DNA of 64,000 nucleotides from JACCZX01 sp963807155 (GTDB lineage Bacteria; Pseudomonadota; Gammaproteobacteria; Burkholderiales; Burkholderiaceae_F). The position numbers and the translations under genes are program-made. Below are positions 1 through 8,730 of this stretch, in pieces. The DNA lies in NCBI GenBank assembly GCA_963807155.1, contig CAWEAZ010000008.1, positions 1-64,000 of the forward strand, read 5' to 3'. Every line of letters starts with the position of its first letter. Position 1 is the first letter of the stretch. The notes beneath the pieces were generated by a model. That model had not been told where the DNA came from. It saw only the letters and a list, made by a program, of their open reading frames with translations, and searched no databases.

Positions 1-205
1 AGTCGTAGCAGCCGTGGCACACGACGCAGCGCCGTTCGAGGATGGGCTGCACGTCTTTGCGATACGACATTCCTGCGACCGGTTGCACAGGAGCATCGAA
101 GCGCTTCGGGTCAGGTTGCCCGTAACGCTGATCAAACTCATGCACGGCGACCGTCGCGCAGCCGGCAATCCCGATGATCGCAACAAGTGCAGTAAGAGAT
201 CGCAT
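1..205 (-). CDS. cti: Fatty acid cis/trans isomerase, N-terminal part (runs off the window)
   Basis: Only the first 68 codons are present; the gene continues leftwards out of the window. The start at 205 gives a lipoprotein-like signal (MRSLTALVAIIGIAGC), then a linker, then SYRKDVQPILERRCVVCHGCYD. The CxxCH in this segment (CVVCH) is a c-type heme motif, and the arrangement DVQPIL...C..CH.CYD is characteristic of Cti, the periplasmic heme enzyme that converts cis to trans unsaturated fatty acids in membrane phospholipids under solvent or heat stress. The family assignment rests on this N-terminal segment alone. Other DUF1588/PSCyt1-type cytochrome domains share the QPIL..C..CH pattern, but the CYD extension argues for Cti. 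Confidence 0.75.
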   Translation of the reverse strand, partial: MRSLTALVAIIGIAGCATVAVHEFDQRYGQPDPKRFDAPVQPVAGMSYRKDVQPILERRCVVCHGCYD

Positions 206-339
206 GGAACCTCGGAGCGGAGGACCATGATGGTAGCGAAGCTTGCGTTGCAAGCTTGCGCGGCGCGGCTGCCGGGCTAGTTTGAACGAGTGAGTCAAAT
301 GGCGGTGCGGTTCTCGCGCCGCCATGATGCGTACCACCA

Positions 340-1144
340 TCAGCAGTTGACGCTCGTCCTCAGTGTGGAAGCACAACCGGGACCGCCCATCTTGGTAATC
401 GCATCCGGCAGGCTGCAGCCCCAGAAGGTTTTTTCCGTTGCAAGACCGCTCGACCCGCAACGCTCACAGACCATGAACTCTTTCGCCGCGGCACCACCGG
501 GGCAATCGCCCTGCGGCGGGTTGGGCGGGTTCGAAGCCGGAGGCCCGCTCGTACCAGTCGTCGCATAAAAAATGGCGGGGCTCGGCGGCGGTGCGCATTT
601 ACCCCAGACGAGCTGGACCGGAAGCGGCGCCGAACGAGTGCCGGCCGCTTCGTCAACGATGTTGATTGGGAACACGGTCACGGGGCACCAGGTGCGCGCT
701 GTCGGCGGCGCCTGAACAACATTGGCCGGGACTGCGACGGCGATGCGCCAGCGAGTCGTCGCGCCACTGCCGTCGTTCAGTTGCGAACGGCGGTACTGAA
801 AGTCGCCCATCGGCGCCGCGGGACCCACCAGCGTGAACGGCACGCCGCCCGAATCAACGGTGAAGTTGGTCAGCGACGGAATATCGAAATCGATGAATGC
901 CGTGTCGGGATACCGCCGCGGGCAGTTGGCCATCGAGGGACCGCCAGGCGGGCACTCTTCGGCCGGGCCGAGCGCAAACCCAAACCTGTCGGGATTGTTG
1001 CCCGACGCGCGCGTCAATCTGCCGTTACCGGTGATGTCGACGAGAGTGGGCTTGGCCGGCGCCGGAACGAACAGTTTGACTCTGGCAGCCGATAAAACCG
1101 GCTGCGATCGCGGCGAGCAAAGCAACGACGCCCAATTTGGTCAT
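340..1144 (-). CDS. Predicted lipoprotein of unknown function, frame broken near its N-terminus
   Basis: A start at 1144 has a good ribosome site (AAGGAG seven bases upstream) and encodes a lipoprotein signal, MTKLGVVALLAAIAAGFIGC. That frame stops soon after. The long downstream frame (from about 1100 to 340) carries VKLFVPAPAKPTLVDITGNG and continues for about 250 residues. A single indel near 1085-1105 joins the two into one protein of roughly 265 residues. The body is rich in Pro, Gly and Cys, with a Cys pair (CERCG) near residue 230, and ends CASTLRTSVNC. No family was recognised. The paired cysteines and export signal fit a disulfide-stabilised envelope protein; function unknown. Confidence 0.55.
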
Positions 1145-1218
1145 GGCCACTCCTTGGTTGTGCCTGCGGAGCATGCAGCCGAATGCAAGCCAGAGCAATC
1201 GCACTTACGCAAAACGTC

Positions 1219-1247
1219 TTGACGCTTTGACGCTATATCGCTAAAGT
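1219..1247 (+). promoter_or_regulatory. Putative promoter/operator of the toxin-antitoxin pair
   Basis: Two perfect tandem copies of TTGACGCT (1219-1226, 1227-1234) are followed by the related ATATCGCT. TTGACG at 1219 and TAAAGT at 1242 are spaced 17 bases apart, a plausible sigma70 promoter. Ribbon-helix-helix antitoxins typically autorepress by binding short repeated half-sites over their own promoter, so the repeats are a likely operator. Inferred, not proven. Confidence 0.4.
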
Positions 1248-1275
1248 GGCGTAGGCCCACCGAGTCAACCACACC

Positions 1276-1506
1276 ATGAGCGAAACGACCCGCGCCACTA
1301 TCTACCTTGACTCTGACTTGCATCGCGCATTGCGGCTTAAAGCCGCTAGTACGCGCCGTTCGGTTTCCGAGTTGGTCGCAGAAGCCGTGCGCGAGGCGTT
1401 GCGAGAGGATCAGGAAGATCTCTCAGCTGTCCGCAATCGTGCGGCCGAACCCTCGATGACTTACGAGGTGTTCCTGAGGAAACTCAAGACCGATGGCACG
1501 CTTTGA
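1276..1506 (+). CDS. Ribbon-helix-helix (CopG-type) antitoxin
   Basis: A 76-residue protein beginning RATIYLDSDLHRALRLKA, followed by the helix SVSELVAEAVREALRED. This is the strand-helix-helix DNA-binding fold of CopG/RHH antitoxins, where the N-terminal beta strand dimerises and contacts operator DNA. The C-terminal tail (about residues 50-76, including MTYEVFLRKLK) would be the toxin-binding segment. It overlaps the next gene by 14 bases, the usual antitoxin-first organisation. It should neutralise the downstream RelE-like toxin and repress the shared promoter. Confidence 0.85.
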   Translation: MSETTRATIYLDSDLHRALRLKAASTRRSVSELVAEAVREALREDQEDLSAVRNRAAEPSMTYEVFLRKLKTDGTL

Positions 1507-1756
1507 ACTCCGGTTCAAGCCATCGGTCGTCAAGGATCTGCGCGGAATACCCAAGACCGAAGTCCGTCGTCTGCTGAAAAAGATCGAGGCGTTAGGTGAC
1601 GACCCGCGGCCTGCGGGCTGCGAGAAACTGACTGGCCGCGATTTGTACCGAATCCGGCAGGGCGTGTATCGCATTGTCTATTCGGTCGACGACGCGGCTG
1701 TCGTCATCGAGGTGATCAAGGTCGGGCATCGCCGCGAGGTCTATCGCACTCCGTGA
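1493..1756 (+). CDS. RelE/ParE-superfamily toxin
   Basis: An 87-residue basic protein with the RelE/ParE layout: an N-terminal strand (FELRFKPSVVKDL), a helix pair with KTEVRRLLKKIEAL, then GCEKLTGRDLYRIRQGVYRIVYSVDD, where the LYRIR.G.YRIVY block is the family signature. It ends with a strand carrying VIKVGHRREVY. RelE members cleave mRNA on the ribosome and ParE members poison gyrase; the conserved GxYRIxY and HRxxxY pattern leans to RelE. It follows and overlaps its antitoxin, and its end overlaps the convergent BrkB gene by 16 bases. Confidence 0.85.
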   Translation: MARFELRFKPSVVKDLRGIPKTEVRRLLKKIEALGDDPRPAGCEKLTGRDLYRIRQGVYRIVYSVDDAAVVIEVIKVGHRREVYRTP

Positions 1757-2633
1757 GCGCCACTGCGCATCGAACCGAAGGTGCGCGCATAGATCCACGT
1801 GAACTCGGCTCCCAACAAGAAGATTTGGGCCGAGTAGTAGACCCAGATAAGAATGACGATGAGCGACGCGGCGGCGCCAAAGCCTGAGGCGATGCCACTC
1901 TTGCCGATGTAAACGCCAATGAGGACACGGCCGATCGTGAACAAAAGAGCGGTCACGGTGGCTCCTAGCCACACGTCGCGCCACTGCACTTTCACGCGCG
2001 GCATCAGTTTGTAAATCATCGCGAAGCCGCCGGTCGTGACCACGAATCCGAGCACGATGTTGACACTCTGCGCCAATACTTCCCAACCGCCGAACGCACC
2101 GCTCCACCATCGTCCCAGCGCGGCCACAACCGCGCTAAGCACTAGTGAGACGATCAGCAAGAACGCGACACCCAGGATCATGCCGAACGACAGCAGGCGT
2201 GCTCGCACAAGGCCCAGCAGTCCGCCGGAACGGTCGCGCGCGGGTGCGCGCCAAATGCGGTCAAGCGCGTCCTGCAGCTCGCCAAAAACACTGGTGGCGC
2301 CTATCAGCAGAAGAACGATGCCGATGGTGGTTGCGGCGACTCCCTCCTTCGGTTCGCTGACGCTTGTCAGCAGATCCTCGATGGTCTTCGCGGCGTCGAC
2401 GCCCATCAGGCCGCGGAGCTGACCGAAGATCTCGCCGCGCGCTGCTTCGTCTCCGAAGACCAGGCCGGCGACCGAGATGACGATCAACAGCATCGGTGCC
2501 AGCGAGAAAACGGTGTAGTACGAAAGCGCCGCGCCCATGCTGGGTGCGTAGTCGTCGATCCACGCTGCACCGGTTTGCTTGATCAGCGTCGACCACTTAC
2601 CGGAAAAACCGCTTCATGCTCATGCGCGCCCCT
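1741..2633 (-). CDS. YihY/BrkB-family inner-membrane protein (frame broken at a homopolymer)
   Basis: The frame from 2538 to 1741 encodes a polytopic protein with the family hallmarks MGAALSYYTVFSLAPMLL at its beginning and a run of six hydrophobic segments (FGMILGVAFLLIVSLVL, SLIVILIWVYYSAQIFLLG). Upstream, MSMKRFF starts at 2633 and the segment KWSTLIKQTGAAWIDDYAPS precedes MGAALSYY in the right frame. The two are separated by one base, at an A5 run at 2614-2618, so the true protein is probably about 296 residues. YihY/BrkB proteins are inner-membrane proteins of uncertain function, first named as ribonuclease BN and later linked to transport and serum resistance. Confidence 0.85.
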
Positions 2634-2791
2634 GTTGGAAAGCTGCGGATATCCACTCGGAATGGAATGGATCTGCCGTCCGGCATCGCAGGTTACCGAT
2701 CGTTACGACATCGGGTCGGCGCGCTCTCATCGCGGGCCGTTGCACTGTCATCAGCGCTGTGCGGCGCTTTGACTGTGCTTGAGGAGGCCCT

Positions 2792-2989
2792 ATGCCTAAG
2801 CATCGATTGATTCTGGTTTCGCTTGCAGCTGCTGCGGTAGCAGCGCTATCCGGTTGCGTCGTCGCGCCCGTGCCCGGTTACGGTTATGACTACGAGCCGG
2901 GCTATCGGCGCGTAGCACCGCCCCCGGCTGTTGTCGTGGTGCCGGCGCCGTATCCCCGCTATCGTCATTGGCACTATCGGCGCTGGTAG
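2792..2989 (+). CDS. Small Tyr/Pro-rich lipoprotein
   Basis: A 65-residue protein preceded by a strong ribosome site (GAGGAGG). It has a lipoprotein signal ending in LSGC at about residue 22. The mature part is Tyr, Pro and Val rich (VPGYGYDYEPGYRR, then a PPPAVVVVPAPYP stretch) and ends YRHWHYRRW. Short lipoproteins of this composition are common in Burkholderiales and are generally uncharacterised. Outer-membrane anchoring is inferred. Confidence 0.7.
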   Translation: MPKHRLILVSLAAAAVAALSGCVVAPVPGYGYDYEPGYRRVAPPPAVVVVPAPYPRYRHWHYRRW

Positions 2990-3071
2990 GACTGCTGCGC
3001 ACTTTCACGACCCCGAGCGTGTGGCTCGCGAAATCAGAGCATTTCTCGAGGGACCTTCACGCTAGTGGCGG

Positions 3072-3425
3072 TTAGAACGTGAAAACCAGCTGCAGATCGC
3101 TGCTCGGAGCGCGTACCTCCGAGCAAACCGATTCCTGCGCGGTGGCAGCGAACTTTTCGCGAGGGCACCACTGCTCGCTGACTAGTGCCGGGCTTATGCG
3201 GCTATCGGTCATCGAGCCGTTAGCGCCCTTCATTGTGCTGCGACACCGTACCCGCACGCCATCCGTTTGCGACGCGACGCTGCATACATCAACGATTTGC
3301 AGCGATACTCCGACCGAGGCTGCCGGTGACCCCGCAACCCCAGTTGCCGAACGCGATTCGGCACTCGCAGCGAGCAGCAGAGCAAACATGACAGCGTTCA
3401 CGAAGAGGAGTTTCAAGTCGGTCAC
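3072..3425 (-). CDS. Exported protein of unknown function
   Basis: 117 residues from a GTG start at 3425 with a weak upstream TTAGG. The N-terminus is a plausible Sec signal (LLFVNAVMFALLLAASAES). The mature part has four cysteines (VDVCSVA, RVRCRST, EQWCPRE, ESVCSEV), which suggests two disulfides in the periplasm, and ends SSDLQLVFTF, a beta-strand-like C-terminus. No family was recognised. It lies alone between two plus-strand genes. Confidence 0.5.
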   Translation of the reverse strand: MTDLKLLFVNAVMFALLLAASAESRSATGVAGSPAASVGVSLQIVDVCSVASQTDGVRVRCRSTMKGANGSMTDSRISPALVSEQWCPREKFAATAQESVCSEVRAPSSDLQLVFTF

Positions 3426-3606
3426 CTAAGCGTGGCATCGTGCGAACTGCTTTTAGTCTAGGTCGACTCTCAAACTTCTTTAGACATCCGAAAAGCTGAC
3501 GACGGATCAGCCGAACGCACGATTTTGCAAAAGCCAAAACTCAAGGTAATTGTCGATGCCGAGAAACGCGTGTAGCTTGCCCGTTCCTTTTTGAGAAGGA
3601 GGGTTC

Positions 3607-4125
3607 ATGAAAGCTAACGTGTCTTCAATCCTCGGACGGCTGGCCGTCGCGTTGGTCGGCCTTGGCCTGTTCGCTACCGCGCCGGTGGCGAGCGCTCAGA
3701 TATTGACTTTCATGTTCATCGACGGCATTCCGGGCGAGGCGACACTTGACGACAAGAGAAACTGGATCGAGCTGACGGGCTATTCGCAGTCGTTCGGCAC
3801 TGCCAATTGCTCACGCGCGGTCGCCAACAAGCGCATTGATCGGGCCAGCCCGCTGCTGATCAGCCGCGCTGCGGCCAATCAATTGATTCCAAGCGTGATT
3901 GTCACGATGCGTAAGGCGGGTGAAAAGCAGAGTGACTTCTTCATTGCGACCCTCGGCCAGGTATTGGTGGATCGCATAGAGGTGGCTGATCAGGACGGGC
4001 AACTCGTGGAGCGAGTGGTGCTCGCCCCGCAAGCGATCACGATTCAATACTTCCCGACGGATGCCAAGGGCTTACCGTTACCGGTGGTCGTCTCATCGGT
4101 TGCGTGCACTCCATCGCGTAGATAG
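3607..4125 (+). CDS. Hcp-like (type VI tube fold) protein with a Sec signal peptide
   Basis: 172 residues with an excellent ribosome site (GAAGGAGGG). Residues 1-30 form a clear Sec signal ending VASAQ. The mature part starts with FMFIDGIPGEATLDDKRNW followed by IELTGYSQSFG, the N-terminal pattern of the Hcp/DUF796 family whose members form the type VI secretion tube. A later strand-rich region (VIVTMRKAGEKQSDFFIATL, then RVVLAPQAITIQYF) also fits that fold. Canonical Hcp is cytoplasmic and lacks a signal peptide, and no other type VI genes are present, so this is probably an exported Hcp-fold protein with a different role. Similar orphan copies are often annotated simply as 'type VI effector Hcp'. 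Confidence 0.65.
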   Translation: MKANVSSILGRLAVALVGLGLFATAPVASAQILTFMFIDGIPGEATLDDKRNWIELTGYSQSFGTANCSRAVANKRIDRASPLLISRAAANQLIPSVIVTMRKAGEKQSDFFIATLGQVLVDRIEVADQDGQLVERVVLAPQAITIQYFPTDAKGLPLPVVVSSVACTPSRR

Positions 4126-4182
4126 CCGAGAACGCCTTACCACTAGTCTGCGTCGCCTCCGCGGATTGTCTTCAATGGTCTC

Positions 4183-4204
4183 GTCTCGTCCAATCGGACG
4201 AGAC
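4183..4204. repeat. Perfect 9-bp inverted repeat
   Basis: GTCTCGTCC and GGACGAGAC flank a four-base loop between the Hcp-like gene and the protease gene. There is no T run on either side, so it may be a weak terminator, an mRNA 3' stabiliser or an operator for the downstream pair. Confidence 0.5.
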
Positions 4205-4239
4205 GGCAATTCTCTGCTGCACCATAGAATCGACGAACA

Positions 4240-5228
4240 ATGGTGGACGGCAATCTTCCCGAGCTTCCGTTGACGTCCATTGGCTGGAAGTCCGGCGCAA
4301 CGCTGCCGATTCCCGATTGGGAGGCAATCACTGCGGAAGATGCCAAGACCGATGCTGAACTGCACGCGTTCTGGAATGGCATTGCGCGCGTCTGGCTTGC
4401 TGCGTTGTGCAAACGGCTCGGCAGCGAATACAAAATTGCTGAATCGCCGGAGTTTTTGCTGCTCGGTGCGCTGTCCGAAAGACAACAGCGCCTGGTGCTG
4501 GACTACGCGGAGCGCACGCGTAAGCGAGTATTGAAAGTGCTTGCGGATATCGCGCGTGATGAAGGCTACGGCAAGACCGTGATCCTCGTGTTTGATTCAG
4601 CAGATCGATATTACGAGTACGTCGCGAACTATTACCCAGATACGGCTGATGGAGAAGAGCTCGCCTTCTCGTCTGGCATGTTTATCGATAGCGGTTATGG
4701 CCACTTTGTTTTTGTGGCAGACGATCTGACGCGGATCGAGCCAGTTATCGCCCATGAACTCACGCACGCATTGGTTAGACATTTGCCGCTACCGCTTTGG
4801 ATTAACGAAGGCATCGCGGTGAACACGGAGCGGCGCCTCTGTCCCAGGGAGAGCAGCCAATTTACGGTTGCGGAATTGAAATCGAAACACGCAACGTTTT
4901 GGAACGAGGAAAACGATCCAGGAGTTTTGGTCCGGTAAGTCATGGCGTAGGCCTGATGAGGGCAACTCACTGAGTTACGAACTCGCGACGACTTTCATCG
5001 GCCTGGCGGCTAGAGGATTGGCCGGCATTCGCATCTTTTGTATGCGCGGCGGACGCGTCGGATGCGGGTGATACGGCGGCTCGACAGTACCTTGGATATC
5101 CAGTGGCTAGCTTCGCCGAGGCGGTACTAGGTTCGGGGCAATGGGCGCCCGTACCGTCTGCTTGGCAAGAAGGCGTTGAGCGTGATCGCCTGGCTGCCGT
5201 AATTAGCCCAGCGCACAAGAGCCAGTGA
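4240..5228 (+). CDS. Gluzincin-type zinc metalloprotease, frame broken twice near the C-terminus
   Basis: The intact first part (4240-4938) carries HELTHALVRH at about residue 172, followed by LPLWINEGIAV, i.e. HExxH plus the downstream glutamate of gluzincin peptidases; two His and the Glu bind zinc. After 4938 the reading continues in other frames as RRPDEGNSLSYELATTFIGL (to about 5015) and then WPAFASFVCAADASDAGDTA to a stop at 5226-5228, so two indels are likely. The restored protein is about 328 residues. It has no signal peptide. Its stop overlaps the start of the next gene (ATGA), so the two are translationally coupled. The substrate is unknown. Confidence 0.7.
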
Positions 5229-6001
5229 TGAAGGCAACGCTGTCCGAAGATCGCTTCAAGTTCAAGGCATCTGCCTTCGCGGTCTTCGCTGGCGTTTTCG
5301 GCGCGGTGTTCACGCTTTCGACCGTCTGGCCGTGGACCCTGATGCTGGGTGGTTTGCTGGCAGTGGCGGCGCTCTTTGGTGTGTGGTTCAAAGTCGGCAT
5401 TCGCACGGGGCGATGGTTCTGGTTCGACCCACGCAGCGCTTTCACCCAGGGCGAGGGTGTTGTCTGGATATCAGCCCTCGTTGTGTTCGTTCCTGTTATC
5501 ACACTGGTGGTGTTAGGCAGCGCGATGGTTCATCTGCCGACCAGCGAGCCGGAGAGCGTTGCCCGCGACTTAAACCTGTATGAAGGCGATCGCGGTGTCA
5601 GTCATTCGAACCCGGAAACTCAGCGACGTTTGAAGCTGGCGTTACAAGCGGCGGGCATTCCTCATCATGTGAAAGAGAGGCACGGCCAAGAATTCATCAT
5701 GTGGTCGCGGGTGCACGATGAAGCCGCCCGGAAAATCGAGAATGAAATTCAGGCGGGGCCGTTGGCGTCAGGCCGCAACGTTTCGTTTGGTCATCCGGAG
5801 GATCAGCGGCGTTTCATCGATTGGCTCGTCGGCGAGAAAATTGGTCACGAAATCGTGATGTCGGAAGGCAAGCCATTTGTCGTTTGGGCCGCAGACCATC
5901 CTGATGCCTTGGAGCGGTTTAGGCAGGTTCGAACCACCGAGTGCGAACGTCCGAACGTTGACAAGGCAAAGAAGCGCGCAAAGCAGCAGAGGTGTCAGTG
6001 A
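5228..6001 (+). CDS. Membrane protein with a duplicated soluble domain
   Basis: About 257 residues, starting in an ATGA overlap with the protease stop. Residues 15-65 hold two hydrophobic segments (AVFAGVFGAVFTLSTVWPWT, LMLGGLLAVAALFGVWF) and a third lies near 80-100 (VVWISALVVFVPVITLVVLG). The soluble remainder contains two related units of about 45 residues: PETQRRLKLALQAAGIPHHV with EFIMWSRVHDEAARKIE, and PEDQRRFIDWLVGEKIGHEI with PFVVWAADHPDALERF. This internal duplication is evident by eye. The C-terminus is very basic (KAKKRAKQQR). No family is known to me. Coupling to the protease suggests a functional pair. Confidence 0.6.
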   Translation: MKATLSEDRFKFKASAFAVFAGVFGAVFTLSTVWPWTLMLGGLLAVAALFGVWFKVGIRTGRWFWFDPRSAFTQGEGVVWISALVVFVPVITLVVLGSAMVHLPTSEPESVARDLNLYEGDRGVSHSNPETQRRLKLALQAAGIPHHVKERHGQEFIMWSRVHDEAARKIENEIQAGPLASGRNVSFGHPEDQRRFIDWLVGEKIGHEIVMSEGKPFVVWAADHPDALERFRQVRTTECERPNVDKAKKRAKQQRCQ

Positions 6002-6023
6002 AACAGCTGCACTCGGCTCGAAG

Positions 6024-7037
6024 CTACGGCAACTCGAACCGATAAACGTCCAAGCCCGTGCCCTTTCCGCTGAGCAACGCGGAAGGCTTGTTCTTCAGAT
6101 ATCGATCGAGGAATTCGATTCCGTAGCGATCGATCAGGTAAGCGTTGGGTTTTGCTTTGAGGCACGCCACCACGTTCGGTTGGCCTGAGCACAACAGGTT
6201 GACCCACTCGAGGTGCGTGCCGCCCTTGAGCTTGACGAAATACTTCGGCGGCGCCGTCACTGCATAGGCACCCTGTGTGCCTTCGAGGCTGGTCGTGATG
6301 CCCCAGTCGAACTGCGCACCCTGGTACATCACCGGCACGTCGAGACGCGCGAGTGTTCCCTGCTTGATAAACGGCAGTACGTACGGCGAAAGCGCGAGCA
6401 CCGCTTTGACATCCGCGTGCTTCCACGATGGCCAGCCGCCTGCCATGCCGATCGCCGCGTAGCCGCCGAGCGAATGACCGATCACGCCGATGCTTCGCAC
6501 ATCCGCGGCGGAGCCGAGCTGCGGATCGTTTGCCACCAGATCGATGACGGCGCGCAAGTCCTGCAGGCGATCTCTGTGGCTGCGCTCGCTCCAGCGGTCG
6601 GGCTCGAGGAACGATTGATCGGTGCGCATGTTGCCGAAGTTGTGCTCGTCGCTGCCGATGGCACAGACAGCATCCTTGTGATCAGGCGCAGCGACCACAT
6701 AGCCGTGGCGCGCCAGCTCTTCGGTCAAGAACAAGGTCTGCAACGCGCAGCCGCCAAGCCCGTGCGAAAAGAGCACGAGCGGCACGCGCGGGCACGTGGA
6801 GGGCGGCGCATCTTTCGCAACGCTGCCCATGAAGCCACCCGTAGAGCGCGAGTACGCCATCGGTTGCTCGCTCGCCGCGGTCGGATACCAGACCGCGACT
6901 TTGCGGCCGTTGTCCATCGCGAGGACACGGTATCCCGCATCTTGGCGGCGCGAGCAGTCATCGGCAGCGAGGACGCCCGTACTCAGCATCGAGCACAGCA
7001 AGGCTGCGATGCGTACGAGATTCGGTAGAACTTTCAC
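6024..7037 (-). CDS. Exported alpha/beta hydrolase of the PAF-acetylhydrolase/dienelactone hydrolase type
   Basis: 337 residues with a Sec signal (residues 1-24, cleavage after VLA). The nucleophile elbow GHSLGGYAAIG lies near residue 190, an oxyanion region LVLFSHGLGG near 90, and a candidate catalytic His in KGGTHLEWVN near 275. Length and order match predicted dienelactone hydrolases and bacterial PAF-acetylhydrolase-like esterases. Export places it in the periplasm, where it would hydrolyse a lipid or ester substrate that cannot be named from sequence. It is divergent from the creatininase-family gene across a 65-base promoter region. Confidence 0.8.
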   Translation of the reverse strand: MKVLPNLVRIAALLCSMLSTGVLAADDCSRRQDAGYRVLAMDNGRKVAVWYPTAASEQPMAYSRSTGGFMGSVAKDAPPSTCPRVPLVLFSHGLGGCALQTLFLTEELARHGYVVAAPDHKDAVCAIGSDEHNFGNMRTDQSFLEPDRWSERSHRDRLQDLRAVIDLVANDPQLGSAADVRSIGVIGHSLGGYAAIGMAGGWPSWKHADVKAVLALSPYVLPFIKQGTLARLDVPVMYQGAQFDWGITTSLEGTQGAYAVTAPPKYFVKLKGGTHLEWVNLLCSGQPNVVACLKAKPNAYLIDRYGIEFLDRYLKNKPSALLSGKGTGLDVYRFELP

Positions 7038-7102
7038 TGCTGATAGTGCCCGGTCATTGTTGCAATGATAGGTTTCGGGATGGTGCGCAAGAGAAGATCG
7101 AC

Positions 7103-7904
7103 ATGAACCGTTTCATTCTCTGCACAGCTTTGTGTCTGCTGGCTTCGTCTGCGGCTTGCCGCGGAAGTTCCCGATACCGTATTCATGGAGGAGCTCACGT
7201 GGACGGAAGTGCGTGACGCGATCAGGGCCGGCAAGACCACGATCATCTTTCCTACCGGAGGCACGGAACAGAACGGTCCGCACATGGTGCTCGGCAAGCA
7301 CAACTTCATCGTCAAGCATGCGGCTGAGCAGATTGCGCGCCGGCTCGGCAACGCGCTCGTGGCGCCGGTGCTGGCGTACGTGCCCGAAGGCAACATCGAT
7401 CCTCCGAGCGACCACATGCGATACCCCGGCACGATCTCGTTGCCGGACGACGTCTTCGGCAAAGTGACTGAGTACGCCGCGCGCAGTTTCAGGGCGAATG
7501 GCTTCAAGGACATCGTGCTGATCGGCGACAGCGGCGGCAATCAGAGAGCGTTGCAGTCTGTCGCCACCTCTTTGAACAAGGAATGGGCAAAGACCGACGC
7601 ACGTGTGCACTTCGTATCGGAGTACTACAAGGAAAGCCCGTTCCGCGAATGGTTGCAGGGCTACGGAGAGAAACGTGAAGACATCGGCACGCACGCCGGC
7701 ATCGTCGACACGTCGCAGTTGATGGTGGTGAGCCCGAATGGAATTCGCCGCGACAAACTTGCGCCCGGCGGCGATCCCAATGTGACCGGCGTGACAGGCA
7801 ACCCCGCGCGCGCCAGCGTGGCCTATGGAAAGAAAGGACTCGAGATGAAGATCGAAGCGGCGGTCGCGCAGATTCGGAAGTTGATTGCCGCGAAAGCGAA
7901 GTGA
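7103..7904 (+). CDS. Creatininase-family amidohydrolase, exported, frame broken in the signal peptide
   Basis: The main frame contains FPTGGTEQNGPHMVLGKHNF and later IGDSGGNQ, the creatininase family blocks; the Glu, Asp and His residues in these would bind metal ions. The usual HGGN histidine is a Ser here. The ATG at 7103 encodes a signal-like MNRFILCTALCLLASSAA in a different frame, and the main frame read back from its first ATG gives LAAEVPDTVF. One indel near 7150 therefore joins an export signal to the enzyme, giving about 266 residues. It heads a plus-strand operon with a methyltransferase ten bases downstream. Its substrate is unknown. Confidence 0.75.
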
Positions 7905-7914
7905 GGAGACTCGG

Positions 7915-8730
7915 ATGCATGAAGAGACCTTTGCACAACTCGAGCGCGACGGGTGGCAACGTAACGCAGCCGACTACGACGCGGTCGATCTGCCAGCGAC
8001 GCGGCAAGCGTTCGGGCCGTTACTCGACAGCCTCGGCGATCTGCGCGGGCGCCACGTGCTCGAACTTGCGTTCGGCACTGGCCATCTCGCGGCTGAGGCT
8101 CTGGCTCGTGGCGCAACCGTGGTCGGAGTCGACGTGGCCCCCGCCATGGTCGCACTGGCACGACAGCGTGTACCGGGAGCCAGCTTTCACGAAGGTGACG
8201 CCGAATCGCTGCCGTTCAAAGATGGCGAATTCGATGCGGTGATCTGCTGTTTCGGCTTGCTGCACTTCGCGGACCCTGCTCGAGCGCTACGCGAAGCGGC
8301 GCGCGTTCTGAAGCCGGGAGGCATTGTCGGCTTCACTGTCTGGCACTCACCGCAGAACGGCGGCGAATTCTTCGGACTTGTTTTGGGGACCTACGAAAAG
8401 CTCGCGAACATGAATGTCGGGTTGCCTCCCGCGCCACCCATGTTCGCGCTGGCCGACGCTGGGGTGCGTGATCCGATGCTCGAGCAAGCAGGGTTTGAGG
8501 ACATTCGCGCCAAGGACATTGCGATCACGTGGCCTCTTCGAGCGCCGGAAGCGGTCATTGAATTTGTCCTCAAGGGCGCTGTGCGAACACGAATGGTCTA
8601 CGAGCGGCAGACTCCGGAGATCCAACAGCGAATTCGCGAAGCGCTCGCAACGGCCACAAAGGCGTACCTGCAAAAAGGCAGTTCAGGAATTCCGAACGCT
8701 GCGCTACTCGTCACGGCCCGCAAGCCATGA
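7915..8730 (+). CDS. Class I SAM-dependent methyltransferase (UbiE/Methyltransf_11 type)
   Basis: The start at 7915 has a GAGGAGA ribosome site; an upstream in-frame ATG at 7885 lies inside the preceding gene and is less likely. Motif I is VLELAFGTGHLAAEAL near residue 50, followed by TVVGVDVAPAMVALA, GDAESLPFKDGEFDAVICCF and the post-I block REAARVLKPGGIVGFTVW. This is a complete Rossmann methyltransferase core of about 271 residues. The acceptor is unknown. Its stop overlaps the next start (ATGA), so it is coupled to the GFA-domain gene. Confidence 0.85.
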   Translation: MHEETFAQLERDGWQRNAADYDAVDLPATRQAFGPLLDSLGDLRGRHVLELAFGTGHLAAEALARGATVVGVDVAPAMVALARQRVPGASFHEGDAESLPFKDGEFDAVICCFGLLHFADPARALREAARVLKPGGIVGFTVWHSPQNGGEFFGLVLGTYEKLANMNVGLPPAPPMFALADAGVRDPMLEQAGFEDIRAKDIAITWPLRAPEAVIEFVLKGAVRTRMVYERQTPEIQQRIREALATATKAYLQKGSSGIPNAALLVTARKP

